Assembly: GCF_011440305.1 (NCBI RefSeq)
Contig: NZ_JAAOIW010000010.1
Span: 124,001 to 188,000 of the forward strand
Length of the DNA: 64,000 nt
Direction of reading: 5' to 3'
Source: Paenibacillus agricola
Lineage (GTDB): Bacteria; Bacillota; Bacilli; Paenibacillales; NBRC-103111
In this document: positions 1-9,086 of the stretch, one piece after another
Position numbering within the stretch: position 1 is the stretch's first letter
How the letters are laid out: every line of letters starts with the position of its first letter
The notes under the pieces: model-generated
Told to the model about the DNA's origin: nothing
The model's input: only the letters and a program-made list of their open reading frames with translations
Database searches by the model: none
Position numbers and translations under genes: made by a program

Positions 1-1178
1 ACACTTGCCTCATCTGTGCACCTCTGATAGGTGCATGTTTTTAAGAATTTCCCTACCCATAAACCGCCCGTATAACGAGCTGCTCCTTTGGTTGGCAGTG
101 TATGATTCGTGCCGATTACCTTATCTCCATATGCGACATTGGTTTGCGGACCCAAGAAAAGGGCGCCATAATTACGTAATCTGTCGAGGAAATAATCAGG
201 ATTCTGAGTTAAGACCTCCACATGCTCGAAAGCAAGCTTATCCGCTTCAACAACGGCCTCAGCTTCATTCTCCACAATAATAATGATCCCATTGTCACGC
301 CACGCGACGGAAGCAATATCCGCTGTGGGGAGAGTTTTCAATTGGCGCTCGATTTCCTTGATGGTTTCATCTGCTAATCGTTGGGAGGTTGTTATTAATG
401 CGCCTGGAGAAGTAGGCCCATGCTCTGCTTGCCCAAGAATATCGCAAGCAATCATTTCGGCATCTGCGGTCTCATCCGCTATAATCAGTGTTTCCGTAGG
501 CCCGGCTAACAGGTCAATACCCACACGCCCAAACAGCTGTCTCTTGGCCTCGGCCACATAGGCATTACCTGGACCAACCAGCATATCCACTGGCTTAATC
601 GTCTCCGTTCCAAGCGCCATAGCTGCTAAAGCCTGCACGCCACCCAGCAGGTAAATTTCGTCGGCTCCGGCCAGTACCATAGCGCAGATTGTCGCTGCCG
701 GTATTTCACCGTTTATGGGAGGCGTACACGCTGCAATACTCGTTACGCCGGCCACCTTCGCTGTTACAATACTCATATGGGCAGATGCGACCATAGGGTA
801 TCGACCGCCGGGAATATAGCAGCCAACGCGACTAACCGGAATGTTTTTGTGTCCGAGAATGACACCGGGAATTGTTTCGACTTCGATATCCTTCAGCGCT
901 GATCTTTGCGCTTCAGCAAATCGTCTTACCTGGGCTTGAGCAAATTTAATGTCATTAATTACAGCCTCAGGCACGCTTTGGACAATTTCCTGTAAATGCT
1001 CCTGTGAAAGCTTAAAGCTTGCAGGGGACCAATGATCCAATTTGTCAGACCACTCTTGTATAGCACGGTCTCCATGTAGCTCCACATCTGCAATAATACG
1101 GCTTACCGTTTCCGAGACCTGTTCCTGAGCCTGCCGAATTTCTTCTTGATTTTTGCCCGTTTTATAATAGATTGCCAT
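1..1178 (-). CDS. HisD-family NAD-dependent dehydrogenase (3' end outside window)
   Basis: The open frame starts at ATG 1178 behind GGGGTGAAATT and is still open at base 1, giving 392 codons of an expected 430 or so. The protein has the histidinol dehydrogenase fold signatures: a QAEHG zinc/catalytic motif near residue 248, an FEH pair near residue 315 matching the catalytic Glu-His of HisD, and [13 protein letters not shown] near residue 350. The segment after it ([18 protein letters not shown]) is unlike true HisD, which usually has SGTARFSSPLGVYDF there; it resembles the HisD paralogues that oxidise other diols, such as sulfopropanediol dehydrogenase HpsN. No other his gene is adjacent. 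I am sure of the family but not of the substrate. Confidence 0.85.
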   Translation of the reverse strand, partial: MAIYYKTGKNQEEIRQAQEQVSETVSRIIADVELHGDRAIQEWSDKLDHWSPASFKLSQEHLQEIVQSVPEAVINDIKFAQAQVRRFAEAQRSALKDIEVETIPGVILGHKNIPVSRVGCYIPGGRYPMVASAHMSIVTAKVAGVTSIAACTPPINGEIPAATICAMVLAGADEIYLLGGVQALAAMALGTETIKPVDMLVGPGNAYVAEAKRQLFGRVGIDLLAGPTETLIIADETADAEMIACDILGQAEHGPTSPGALITTSQRLADETIKEIERQLKTLPTADIASVAWRDNGIIIIVENEAEAVVEADKLAFEHVEVLTQNPDYFLDRLRNYGALFLGPQTNVAYGDKVIGTNHTLPTKGAARYTGGLWVGKFLKTCTYQRCTDEAS

Positions 1179-1209
1179 CTAATTTCACCCCTTATGTTCA
1201 TATATGTAA

Positions 1210-1375
1210 TTATACTTTGACTGAACCTAAAACCATGCCCTTTGACAAAATATTTTTGCGGAAACGGGTATACCAGCAGAATACCAGCAGAATGGGCAAG
1301 GCGCCAAGGATTGGCTCCGTCAATAAAGGACGCTTCCTCCAATGCCTTGGGATGATAATCGGATCTTGAAATAAG
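1210..1375 (-). pseudogene. Remnant of a MalG/LplC-type sugar ABC transporter permease
   Basis: Two minus-strand frames together spell the end of a carbohydrate permease. One frame gives KALEEASFIDGAN, the EAA-loop motif of binding-protein-dependent permeases, then runs into LLVYPFPQKYFVKG; the other gives GALPILLV and the terminal MVLGSVKV followed by TAA at 1210-1212. An 11-bp tandem duplication (1271-1281 and 1282-1292) explains the first frame change and one extra C near the KG codons the second. The roughly 70-90 residues that normally separate the EAA loop from the C-terminus are missing, so an internal deletion also occurred. No upstream part survives before the ger operon. Confidence 0.7.
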
Positions 1376-1376
1376 T

Positions 1377-2486
1377 TCATTGGATCATTTCCGTATTTTT
1401 GAGCTGCAACTTCACTTCTACAAGAGCAGGTATCGTTGGATAGGCTTGGCTCCAGTCCTCCCATTTCGTATCATTGCGCCAGCTTGTGGAACGGTACTTT
1501 AGCCCAAAGCCAACAGGGTCCATATTCGCTTTTTGGATAACTTGCAAATAGGACTCGATCCTTTCCTTTATAACTTCTTGTGCAAGTTTTTCATAACGAC
1601 GTAATTCCTTGTTCTCCAAGGGACTTTTTGATTCTATAATGTTTCCGTTCCCACTGATGGTAATATGGAGCGTAGCTGGTTTTGCACTTACGTTCTTTAT
1701 GGAATATCTAGATCTTGTACTTAGGAGATCAACTGAGAAATTCAAATCCTCACGTTGAATGGGAAAGACGATATGAGGCTGATTTTTGCTGATCATATTG
1801 TTGATTTCTGTATTTTTGGGATTAAGTACAAGGCTCGTATGCAAGATATTTTTTTTTGCGAAAACAGCTGTTTGATTAATATCAAAGCCATTACCCTGGA
1901 GCGTAACGATTGGAAGAACGGGATCCCAACCTTTCTCATATATTTTGCGGTAAAAGTCGAATAACCTAACTTGGGTAATAAAATTGCTTTCGGTTCCGCT
2001 TTTACTTAATGATAAGTATAAATTGTAGCCAGGAAGGCGCGCTGATTTGGGGCGAATATCCAATATGGCTTTTGCATTGGGTTTACCGATGGCTACCAAG
2101 GCAATTTTTTGAATAGCCCTATTCCGTGCTAACCAATCTACGGTGGGAAACAAGTCTTTTTTGGCAAGCTCCTCCCCCAATATAATGACCTTCGTTTGCC
2201 CAAATTCTAATTCCATGCTTACTTTCGTTTTAATTTTTTCAATCGCCTCAGATATGGTGCTGCCTTCCGCACTACTAACTTCAAATTCATCCTGTTTCTG
2301 TTTGGAATTCGGTGATGGAATCGCCAGCTTTAATGAAACGGATATAAGCTTTTCCTTATCGGGAACGCTATCAATCCCAATAGACATAACGAAATAACGT
2401 TTATCAATGTCTTGGAATTCGCATCCGCAGAGCAGAAGCATACCGAGAAATACAAACAGAATTAGACTATATTTGAGGGTGCTCAA
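1377..2486 (-). CDS. GerA-family germinant receptor subunit C, Ger(x)C lipoprotein
   Basis: This 369-residue protein is the C subunit of a spore germinant receptor, anchored as a lipoprotein to the outer face of the spore inner membrane. The N-terminus is a hydrophobic signal ending in LCGC (modified Cys at residue 22) followed by the family-typical start of the mature chain, DIDKRYFVMSIGID. The rest fits the Ger(x)C family in length and pattern, ending in a region with LAQEVIKERIESYLQVIQ. The gene overlaps the end of the B-subunit gene by 20 bases, so it is the last gene of an A-B-C operon. Which nutrient receptor paralogue (GerA, GerB, GerK or other) it represents cannot be told from sequence alone. 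Confidence 0.92.
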   Translation of the reverse strand: MSTLKYSLILFVFLGMLLLCGCEFQDIDKRYFVMSIGIDSVPDKEKLISVSLKLAIPSPNSKQKQDEFEVSSAEGSTISEAIEKIKTKVSMELEFGQTKVIILGEELAKKDLFPTVDWLARNRAIQKIALVAIGKPNAKAILDIRPKSARLPGYNLYLSLSKSGTESNFITQVRLFDFYRKIYEKGWDPVLPIVTLQGNGFDINQTAVFAKKNILHTSLVLNPKNTEINNMISKNQPHIVFPIQREDLNFSVDLLSTRSRYSIKNVSAKPATLHITISGNGNIIESKSPLENKELRRYEKLAQEVIKERIESYLQVIQKANMDPVGFGLKYRSTSWRNDTKWEDWSQAYPTIPALVEVKLQLKNTEMIQ

Positions 2487-3600
2487 TGCTCTGTGACTCC
2501 TTTGCTATTAGGTTGGATGCCAGGGTATCCTTGCGACGGGCCGCAATCATATAGATCCCAACTAATAAGACTTCAAAAACGATACGAAGCGTAATCCAGT
2601 ACTTGCCGACAAAAAACAATTCATAATCATTAAAAATAAATTTTAGGAAGAACGGAATTCCGGCAAAAATAAGAAGGATCGGCCAAATTGGAATGTGAGC
2701 TTTTCCAAATTGGTGCTGCCATAATCCAGTTATCAGATCAAGCGACACTTTCCAGTGTACGATAATGTTAATGATGTTGATGAGCATATACATAACTAGA
2801 AAAATAATAAAAACGCGTTCAATTATACCTGTTTCTAAGCTAAGTGAATCTGTTGCGGTAATTAATGGGTATTGATATTTGCCCACTGCTTCTGCTCCGA
2901 GAAGTCCAATGGGGATAATAAAGGATAAAATAGTGATGATTAGCATGGATACAGGGATCAGCCAAAAATATTTAATTTTGATCCTATGGGTAAAGGCTTG
3001 ATTAAACGAGACCATGTCTAAGTAACCGGTGAACGAATAAGTGGCCGCAGCAAAAGAAAATAAGGAGGGTAAGCTTAAAGAATGCATACCAACCTCCATC
3101 ACCGAATCCCAGTTGAAATCCAAATTGGTTAAAGAGCGTATGTAAATAAAGAGCATCCCACCCAGAATCCCAACAGAAAATATTTCCAATCCAAAAAGTA
3201 TCGTTCTTGCTTGATAACGGATGACAAAGGTGGTGAGTCCTATGAGTAATACGAGTACCAAAAAAAGCGGCATCTCTGGATTTATTAATAATTTGCTAAT
3301 ATCCACTGCGGGAGAAAGCAGGCTGATACCGGAAACGTACCACAGAGGAGCATACGTGCACATAATGAGTAGCTGGAGCCAGCGAGGGAAATGATTTTTC
3401 AATATTTCGGGCATGGAGAGGCTCTCAAATTTCATAAGCGATTTCGTAAACAGATAGAGCAGCAGAGTCCCAAAAGGAATGGCCCATACAATCGACATCG
3501 CAGCGCCATCAAATCGATCTTGAATCAGCATCTTGGGCAAGAAGATGATACTGTTCGATATGGTATTAATAAAGATGAGCTGGTAATAATATCGACTCAT
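2467..3600 (-). CDS. GerA-family germinant receptor subunit B (APC-type integral membrane protein)
   Basis: The 377-residue product is a polytopic protein of the endospore germination permease family (GerAB/GerKB), related to amino acid-polyamine-organocation transporters and thought to carry the germinant-binding pocket. About ten hydrophobic segments are visible along the whole length, for instance around residues 10-30, 38-58, 80-100 and 110-125. Its start ATG at 3600 overlaps the stop of the A-subunit gene in an ATGA, and its 3' end overlaps the C-subunit gene by 20 bases; the three are clearly one translationally coupled operon. Length is normal for the family. Confidence 0.92.
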   Translation of the reverse strand: MSRYYYQLIFINTISNSIIFLPKMLIQDRFDGAAMSIVWAIPFGTLLLYLFTKSLMKFESLSMPEILKNHFPRWLQLLIMCTYAPLWYVSGISLLSPAVDISKLLINPEMPLFLVLVLLIGLTTFVIRYQARTILFGLEIFSVGILGGMLFIYIRSLTNLDFNWDSVMEVGMHSLSLPSLFSFAAATYSFTGYLDMVSFNQAFTHRIKIKYFWLIPVSMLIITILSFIIPIGLLGAEAVGKYQYPLITATDSLSLETGIIERVFIIFLVMYMLINIINIIVHWKVSLDLITGLWQHQFGKAHIPIWPILLIFAGIPFFLKFIFNDYELFFVGKYWITLRIVFEVLLVGIYMIAARRKDTLASNLIAKESQSIEHPQI

Positions 3601-4943
3601 TGCAATCCGCTTCTTTCTCCCGTGCCCTTGGTATGTGTGAATAGCTGTAAAAAAGGGACACCGTAGTTCGGTAAATTAGTTATATAAAAAACAAGTCCGA
3701 TAAATCCTATAAGGAGTCCAAGCAATCCAAACAAAAGAGAAAGCATCAGAAAAACATACTTCATAATCCGAACGCCGTAGGACATATTTTGTATAGGTAT
3801 AACGAAATTGGAAAGAGCGACAGCCGCTACGATGATAACGACCGTATTGCTCACAATACCGGCTTCAATAGCGGCTTGCCCTAGAATAAGCCCTCCCACC
3901 GTTGTTCCGGCGGAGCCGACAGCTTTAGGTAATCGAATGCTTGCTTCTGTAAGCAGCTCGATCATGAATAGTAGAAAAAACATTTCAACAAATGCGGGAT
4001 AGGGTATCATTAAACGGCTGCCTGCAATAGAGAGTGCCAGCTCGACTCGGAAAAATTCGGGGATAAAGGAAGTCACCACAATAAAGGCTCCCGGCAGGAA
4101 TAATGCCAGAGCAAGCGCGATAAGTCGAATCGCCAACAAGAAATTGCCAATGATCCGTAAGTGATAGAATTCATCCATGGAGTGAAAAAAATCCAAAAAG
4201 ATCGTAGGTAAAATATAGGCAAGCGATGACCCTTCTACGAGGACAACAATCCTTCCCTCCTGCATATTTTTGACGATGCGATCGGGTCTACCTGTCATAA
4301 GTACCGTAGGGAAAATAGCTCCTTTCTGTGTGGTAAGCAGTTGTTGCATTTGGTCGATCCGCTGGATGTCCATTTGCTGGAGCTTTTTTCTCAATTCATT
4401 TAATATCGCGGTGTCGACTGCCTCCAGGTCAAATGCAAGAGTCACAGAAAGCTTATTATGCCCTGCCAATTGCTTATACTCCGACTGGAACGTATCCTTC
4501 AAATACCGTTGGCGGATCATACGGATATTGGTTTCCAGGCTCCCGGTTAAGGAGTCGTTGGGTCCTAGAATGGTCGGCTCTATACTGGATTCGAATATTT
4601 GGGTGCCTTCGAATTTTTTGGCATGGTATACCAAAAGCTCATGCCCTAGAAAGATAACGACCTTACCGTCCCAAATCGCTTGTATAGCGTCGTCCACCGT
4701 ATGAAATTGCGTACAAGCCGAAAAGGAACTCAGAAAATCGGTGTACTCGTTAAGCTGTTCTATTTGGTAAAAAGGGGCGATGATTTGCGTTTTAATAATC
4801 TCAGGATCGCATAGGTTGGTCATGTACATCAAATAGCCATTTTTAGAAGGGTTATATAATTCTTGATGCACAAAATCAACCGTTTTGGAGAAGGTGCTTT
4901 GCAGTTGTTGGGAAATCAAAAGGGATTTTTCGTTAATGTCCAT
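3597..4943 (-). CDS. GerA-family germinant receptor subunit A
   Basis: This 448-residue protein is the A subunit of the nutrient germinant receptor. The first 240 or so residues are a soluble domain with family-typical stretches (QIEQLNEYTDFLSS near residue 62; ILGPNDSLTGSLETNIRMIR near residue 126), and the second half holds about five membrane spans including GAFIVVTSFIPEFFRVELALSI and AVGSAGTTVGGLILGQAAIEAG, both typical of GerAA/GerKA. It is the first gene of the operon. Such operons are normally transcribed in the forespore by sigma-G; I did not see a convincing sigma-G promoter in the 110 bases between it and thyA. Confidence 0.93.
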   Translation of the reverse strand: MDINEKSLLISQQLQSTFSKTVDFVHQELYNPSKNGYLMYMTNLCDPEIIKTQIIAPFYQIEQLNEYTDFLSSFSACTQFHTVDDAIQAIWDGKVVIFLGHELLVYHAKKFEGTQIFESSIEPTILGPNDSLTGSLETNIRMIRQRYLKDTFQSEYKQLAGHNKLSVTLAFDLEAVDTAILNELRKKLQQMDIQRIDQMQQLLTTQKGAIFPTVLMTGRPDRIVKNMQEGRIVVLVEGSSLAYILPTIFLDFFHSMDEFYHLRIIGNFLLAIRLIALALALFLPGAFIVVTSFIPEFFRVELALSIAGSRLMIPYPAFVEMFFLLFMIELLTEASIRLPKAVGSAGTTVGGLILGQAAIEAGIVSNTVVIIVAAVALSNFVIPIQNMSYGVRIMKYVFLMLSLLFGLLGLLIGFIGLVFYITNLPNYGVPFLQLFTHTKGTGERSGLQ

Positions 4944-4992
4944 ATGTTTATATTTTCCTTATGGGTTCGTAAATATTCTTGGATTCCCAGCT

Positions 4993-5021
4993 TTCCGAAT
5001 TTGGCTTGTCTCTGTTATAAT
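4993..5021 (+). promoter_or_regulatory. Possible vegetative promoter of thyA-folA
   Basis: A perfect TATAAT lies at 5016-5021, 69 bases before the thyA start. At 17 bases upstream the hexamer is only TTCCGA, so the -35 match is weak. The region is the divergent gap between the ger operon and thyA. Confidence 0.4.
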
Positions 5022-5089
5022 TAACCCAAAATACCATGCTGCAGCTTAAATGATTGTGGCAGGATGAGTATCGGCCATTGGAGGAAAAA

Positions 5090-5884
5090 ATGAAGGCTTA
5101 TTTGGATTTACTACAGGATGTTATAGAGCATGGCGTGCGTAAAGAGGATAGAACCGGAACAGGAACGATCTCTGTGTTTGGCAGACAATTACGATTCGAT
5201 CTACAGCAAGGTTTCCCTTTGTTAACAACGAAGAAGCTTCATATTAAATCGATTGTTCATGAGCTGCTATGGTTTCTGAGCGGCAGCACCAATATTACGT
5301 ATTTACGTGAAAATGGTGTGAGGATATGGAATGAATGGGCAGACGAGGAAGGCAATTTGGGTCGGGTCTACGGCTCGCAATGGCGTACTTGGCTGGCGCC
5401 AAATGGACAAACGATCGACCAGATTACAAACCTGATCCAGCAAATCCGTACGAACCCCGATTCCCGCAGACATTTGGTTAGCGCATGGAATGTAGCGGAG
5501 ATTGATACAATGGCTTTACCGCCTTGCCACTATGCCTTTCAGTTTTATGTAGCGGAGGGCCGGTTGTCCTGCATGTTCCAAATGCGCTCGATCGACACCT
5601 TCCTGGGGCTGCCCTTCAACCTGGCATCGTATGCACTGTTGACTCATATGGTTGCCCAGCAATGTGATTTGGAGGTAGGCGATTTAATATGGACCGGCGG
5701 CGACGTGCATATTTACTTAAACCATCTGGAGCAGGTCAGGCTGCAGCTTACAAGAGAGCCCATGCCATTGCCCCGCTTACAGATTAACCAAAAGCCCGCA
5801 TCCATTCTTGACTATACTTTTGAAGATTTTGAATTCATAGGTTACCAAAGCCATCCCGGTATTAAAGCAGAGATCGCGATATGA
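5090..5884 (+). CDS. thyA: Thymidylate synthase ThyA
   Basis: ThyA converts dUMP and methylenetetrahydrofolate to dTMP and dihydrofolate. From ATG 5090, preceded by GGAGG at good spacing, the product is 264 residues, exactly the length of E. coli ThyA, with the same start pattern ([11 protein letters not shown]). Visible motifs are DRTGTGT with the phosphate-binding Arg, the catalytic Cys in [13 protein letters not shown], the dUMP-binding [12 protein letters not shown] and the C-terminal [11 protein letters not shown] longer frame beginning 36 bases upstream lacks a ribosome binding site. The next gene, folA, recycles the dihydrofolate made here and begins 13 bases downstream, so the two form a functional operon. 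Confidence 0.97.
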   Translation: MKAYLDLLQDVIEHGVRKEDRTGTGTISVFGRQLRFDLQQGFPLLTTKKLHIKSIVHELLWFLSGSTNITYLRENGVRIWNEWADEEGNLGRVYGSQWRTWLAPNGQTIDQITNLIQQIRTNPDSRRHLVSAWNVAEIDTMALPPCHYAFQFYVAEGRLSCMFQMRSIDTFLGLPFNLASYALLTHMVAQQCDLEVGDLIWTGGDVHIYLNHLEQVRLQLTREPMPLPRLQINQKPASILDYTFEDFEFIGYQSHPGIKAEIAI

Positions 5885-5897
5885 AAGGAGCTTCCTG

Positions 5898-6503
5898 ATG
5901 ACAATATCATTTATTTTTGCTATGGACGAAGCTAGAGGTTTTGGCAAGGATAATAGGATGCCTTGGTATTTGCCGGCGGATTTTGCTTATTTCAAAAGAA
6001 TGACACTGGAGCACACGATACTAATGGGGCGCAAAACGTTCGATTCGCTGGGGCGCAAGCCTTTACCAAAACGGCATAATGTTATTATGACGAGGGATGA
6101 GAGCTTCTCCGCGGAAGGCTGCGATATCGTCCACTCTGTGGAGGAGGCGTTGGAGCGCTTTGGCAGCGGCGGGAGCTGGGAAGGCAAGGAGCTGTTCGTC
6201 ATCGGCGGTGTGGATGTCTTTCGCAGGTTTATGCCGTATGCGGACCGGATGTATGTGACGGAGATCGCCCATACGTTTGAGGTCGATACGTATTTCCCGG
6301 CTATACTCGAAATGGATTGGCGGGAGGTTGCGCGGGAAGCTGGAGTGAAGGACGAGAAAAATGCGTATGACCACGATTATGTGATCTATGAGCGGGTTCG
6401 AGTAGCTGAGGAGCACATTGTTGACGGGCTTATCACTCTAGATCCCATCATGGGTGAGGAGACCCAGAGTGAGCAGATCATGAGTAAGCAAATCGTGGAG
6501 TGA
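5898..6503 (+). CDS. folA: Dihydrofolate reductase
   Basis: The enzyme reduces dihydrofolate to tetrahydrofolate with NADPH. ATG 5898 follows AAAGGAG. Motifs: the N-terminal ISFIFAMDEARGFGKDNRMPW, the catalytic acid in LPADFAYFK (Asp 28), MGRKTFDSLGRKPLPKR for NADPH binding, and the second nucleotide loop in ELFVIGGVDVFRRFMPYADRMYVTEI. The conserved domain ends near residue 165; a further 35 residues, low in hydrophobics and unlike other DHFRs, follow to residue 201. The extension may simply be read-through of a formerly non-coding tail. Coupled to thyA upstream; the next gene follows closely on the same strand. Confidence 0.95.
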   Translation: MTISFIFAMDEARGFGKDNRMPWYLPADFAYFKRMTLEHTILMGRKTFDSLGRKPLPKRHNVIMTRDESFSAEGCDIVHSVEEALERFGSGGSWEGKELFVIGGVDVFRRFMPYADRMYVTEIAHTFEVDTYFPAILEMDWREVAREAGVKDEKNAYDHDYVIYERVRVAEEHIVDGLITLDPIMGEETQSEQIMSKQIVE

Positions 6504-6557
6504 ATGGCTTGTGAGCGAACAGGTACAAAGGCAAAACAGAGAAATGGAGCTGAACGG

Positions 6558-8024
6558 ATGGGTAAGCTACGAATAAAGCGGATTGCTGTTGGCATGGCCG
6601 TGGTAGCTGCCATCATGCTGGGGCTGTCTTGGGAGAGTGCTCCGGTGGCAGCGGCCAGTGATTCGGTTACCTTTGACATGGCCACCGTCCAGGCCAACGG
6701 CAAAAGCTTTACGGTTCAATGGACAGCGATCGATCTGTTGGATCCGTATCTTCGGGTTATGCCAGTCACAGCGGCAGGGGGTACCGGCCACGTGGAAAGC
6801 TTCGCAGATATGGTTGAGCGAAGCAGCGCGGTAGCTGCGGTGAACGGGACGTTCTTCGATGCGTACGAGCAGGACGAAAGCCTGCGGCATCCTAACGGCC
6901 TTATCGTAGAATCGGGCGGATTTGTACGCTCGGGAGATAACGTATCGCTAGGTATTAGAACCGATAAGTCCGTGCTGGTCCATCGGCTGGAGACCCAGCT
7001 GGCATTCAAGGTCAAGCACAACCAAAGTGTTTATACGGTAACGCCATGGGGAACCAACACCTACTATGGCGATACGGACCTGGACGAGGTGGTTGCTTAC
7101 ACGCATCATTATGCCGAGCAGATTGATCGGCAGGGCGGAGTGAAGGTCGTCATTGACGGCGGACGGATCACCAGCATGACGGAAGAAGCGGCTGCTGTGC
7201 CGGAGAATGGCTATGTCATTTATGTAGGGCATTCCACCAACAATGACCGCAATTTGCTTCCTCATCTACATGAAGGCGATGAGGTGGAGGTGGAAGCACT
7301 TATGGTAGACGGCAGCAGCTCGGCTACGGAAACGCTGGCGCAGGCATGGGAAACTGCGATTGGCGTGGGTCCGAAGCTCCTGAGCAATGGGCAGGTTGAT
7401 ATTGACTTTGCGCGGGATGGGTTCGATGACCCAAAAATTACGAGCGCAGCCAACGCCCGCAGCTTTGTTGGCGTCGATGGTAGCGGCAGGCTTGTGCTTG
7501 GAACGTTATCCGCCGCAACGGTTGAAGATATGGCGTATGCACTAGTGGAGCTCGGCTTGAGCGAAGCAATGAATATGGATGGGGGAGCTAGCTCAGCCCT
7601 GTATGTGGAGGGGGCGATGAAACGGCCACCTGGACGGCTGCTGAGCAATGCCTTGGTCGTGAAACGGTTTGACGCACCGCAGGTGCAAGTAACGGTGAAT
7701 GGAGGCTTCGTCCATGAATACCGGGGTTTTATCCAGCAGGATGTGACGATGGTGCCCTTTCGCGGCATCTTCGAACGAATTCATGCGGACTTTAAGTGGA
7801 ATGAGCAGGAGCGGGTACTGACCGCCAAACGTGGTACAACCGAGCTGGAGCTTCGACCTGATATGCTGGAAGCAAAGGTCAACGGCAAGCCTGTACAGCT
7901 CGACCAATCGCCTGTTATTATAGACGGGCATATCTACATTCCGTTGCGGTTTGTAGCGGAAACATTAGGAGCTACGGTTGGTTGGGATTCGGGGCTTTAT
8001 CGCGCGACGCTGGAATTGAAATAA
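6558..8024 (+). CDS. Secreted phosphodiester glycosidase-family protein with copper-amine-oxidase-like C-terminal domain
   Basis: From ATG 6558 (GGAG eight bases upstream) the product is 488 residues with a signal peptide ending at APVAAAS near residue 34. The central 300 residues match the NAGPA/phosphodiester glycosidase domain (DUF2233): VAAVNGTFFDAY, the VGPKLLSNGQ and FVGVDGSGRLVLGTL stretches, and the signature MNMDGGASSALY near residue 340. The last 115 residues resemble the copper amine oxidase N-terminal-like domain common in Paenibacillus surface proteins: MVPFRGIFE, then VNGKPVQLDQSPVIIDGHIYIPLRFVAE in part repeated form. Such enzymes uncover or cleave sugar phosphodiesters in cell wall polymers; the precise substrate is unknown. 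The frame is also open from a start 54 bases upstream without a ribosome binding site. Confidence 0.88.
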   Translation: MGKLRIKRIAVGMAVVAAIMLGLSWESAPVAAASDSVTFDMATVQANGKSFTVQWTAIDLLDPYLRVMPVTAAGGTGHVESFADMVERSSAVAAVNGTFFDAYEQDESLRHPNGLIVESGGFVRSGDNVSLGIRTDKSVLVHRLETQLAFKVKHNQSVYTVTPWGTNTYYGDTDLDEVVAYTHHYAEQIDRQGGVKVVIDGGRITSMTEEAAAVPENGYVIYVGHSTNNDRNLLPHLHEGDEVEVEALMVDGSSSATETLAQAWETAIGVGPKLLSNGQVDIDFARDGFDDPKITSAANARSFVGVDGSGRLVLGTLSAATVEDMAYALVELGLSEAMNMDGGASSALYVEGAMKRPPGRLLSNALVVKRFDAPQVQVTVNGGFVHEYRGFIQQDVTMVPFRGIFERIHADFKWNEQERVLTAKRGTTELELRPDMLEAKVNGKPVQLDQSPVIIDGHIYIPLRFVAETLGATVGWDSGLYRATLELK

Positions 8025-8028
8025 ACTA

Positions 8029-8077
8029 TAACCTTCCTGTCCGCTTCCATAGTGGATGTGAAGGTTCTTCTTTTTTC
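8029..8077 (+). terminator. Rho-independent terminator after the phosphodiester glycosidase gene
   Basis: AACCTTC at 8030-8036 pairs with GAAGGTT at 8060-8066 and is followed by CTTCTTTTTT. It ends the thyA-folA-glycosidase run. Confidence 0.7.
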
Positions 8078-8201
8078 CGTAACCACCATCTAGCGCCACA
8101 ATGCGCGATCAGGTTGCTGCCGATTTGCATTCCGTTATTCTCCTTGTCTGGCTGCTGTTTGTAGCTAGTATTAAGAACGGTTTTTACAGATGCCAGGAAC
8201 T

Positions 8202-8231
8202 TTGGCTTGATTGTGGACAAAATTATATGCT
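8202..8231 (+). promoter_or_regulatory. Possible promoter of map
   Basis: TTGGCT (8202-8207) and TATGCT (8226-8231) are separated by 18 bases and lie 55 bases before the map start. Matches to consensus are moderate. Confidence 0.4.
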
Positions 8232-8285
8232 ACGATTAGTTTATTCCAAGAGACAGCAAGAACAAGGATATGATGGGGTGGAACA

Positions 8286-9032
8286 ATGATAATTGTGAAA
8301 AGCAAATCAGAAATTGCACAAATGAAAGAAGCGGGAACGATACTAGCGCTTTGTCACCAAGAAATTGCCAAAATGATCCGCCCTGGTATAACCAGCTGGG
8401 AAATTGATCTGTTTGTCGAGAAATTTCTGCAAGAGCATGGTGCCACACCTGAACAAAAAGGGTTTAATGGCTATCAATATGCAACCTGTGCATCGGTTAA
8501 TGATGTAATTTGCCATGGCTTTCCGAAAAAAGAGCCGTTGCTAAATGGAGATATTGTAACGATTGATATGGTCGTCAATTTAAACGGTTGGTTAGCGGAC
8601 TCCGCCTGGAGCTATCGAGTAGGCACGGTTTCCGAGGTAGCCGATAAGCTACTGAGGGTAACCGAGGAGAGCTTGATGCGCGGCATTGCGCAAGCCAAGA
8701 TTGGTAACCGTATGGGCGATATAGGTTATGCGATTCAATCGTATGTTGAGTCTGAGGGCTTCTCGGCTGTACGCGATTTTGTCGGCCACGGCATCGGACA
8801 GGATATGCATGAAGAGCCCCAGGTTCCCCACTATGGATTGCCTAATAGGGGGATCCGCTTCACAGAAGGCATGGTCATTACGATCGAGCCGATGATTAAC
8901 GAGCATGCCTACCAAACCAAGCTGGATGGAGATGGATGGACGGCGAGAACCTTGGATGGGGGATTGTCCGCTCAATATGAGCATACGATTGCCATAACCA
9001 GTGACGGACCCTTGATTCTTACCCAGCTGTAA
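8286..9032 (+). CDS. map: Type I methionine aminopeptidase
   Basis: This cytosolic metalloenzyme removes the initiator Met from new proteins. The 248-residue chain has the five metal ligands of the pita-bread fold: Asp in TIDMVVNLNGWLADSAWSY (two Asp), His in FVGHGIGQDMHEEPQVPHY, Glu in VITIEPM and Glu in QYEHTIAIT. The substrate-side His is in DVICHGFPKK. Length is normal for a type I enzyme without an SH3-like extension. It stands alone between a promoter-like sequence and a bidirectional terminator, so it is probably a secondary or stand-alone map copy rather than the one in the ribosomal protein operon. Confidence 0.95.
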   Translation: MIIVKSKSEIAQMKEAGTILALCHQEIAKMIRPGITSWEIDLFVEKFLQEHGATPEQKGFNGYQYATCASVNDVICHGFPKKEPLLNGDIVTIDMVVNLNGWLADSAWSYRVGTVSEVADKLLRVTEESLMRGIAQAKIGNRMGDIGYAIQSYVESEGFSAVRDFVGHGIGQDMHEEPQVPHYGLPNRGIRFTEGMVITIEPMINEHAYQTKLDGDGWTARTLDGGLSAQYEHTIAITSDGPLILTQL

Positions 9033-9040
9033 TAGCTATG

Positions 9041-9085
9041 AAAAAGCGGGCAAACACCTAAAGATGGGTGTTTGCCCGCTTTTTA
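9041..9085. terminator. Bidirectional terminator between map and the LysE-type gene
   Basis: An almost perfect 17-bp stem (AAGCGGGCAAACACC pairing with GGTGTTTGCCCGCTT) is flanked by A-runs on the left and T-runs on the right, so it can serve both converging genes. Confidence 0.9.
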
Positions 9086-9086
9086 C

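Noticed and set aside
1210-1380. A 56-codon frame overlapping the GerKC-like stop in ATGA, similar in position to the small GerKD subunit
   Set aside because: Its C-terminal half is the frame-shifted end of a sugar permease (GALPILLV, then MVLGSVKV), and there is only one doubtful membrane segment, so the remnant explains it better.
7262-7768. A 168-codon minus-strand frame inside the phosphodiester glycosidase gene
   Set aside because: Composition is that of a shadow frame (Ser/Thr/Pro-rich) and the plus-strand protein is well conserved.
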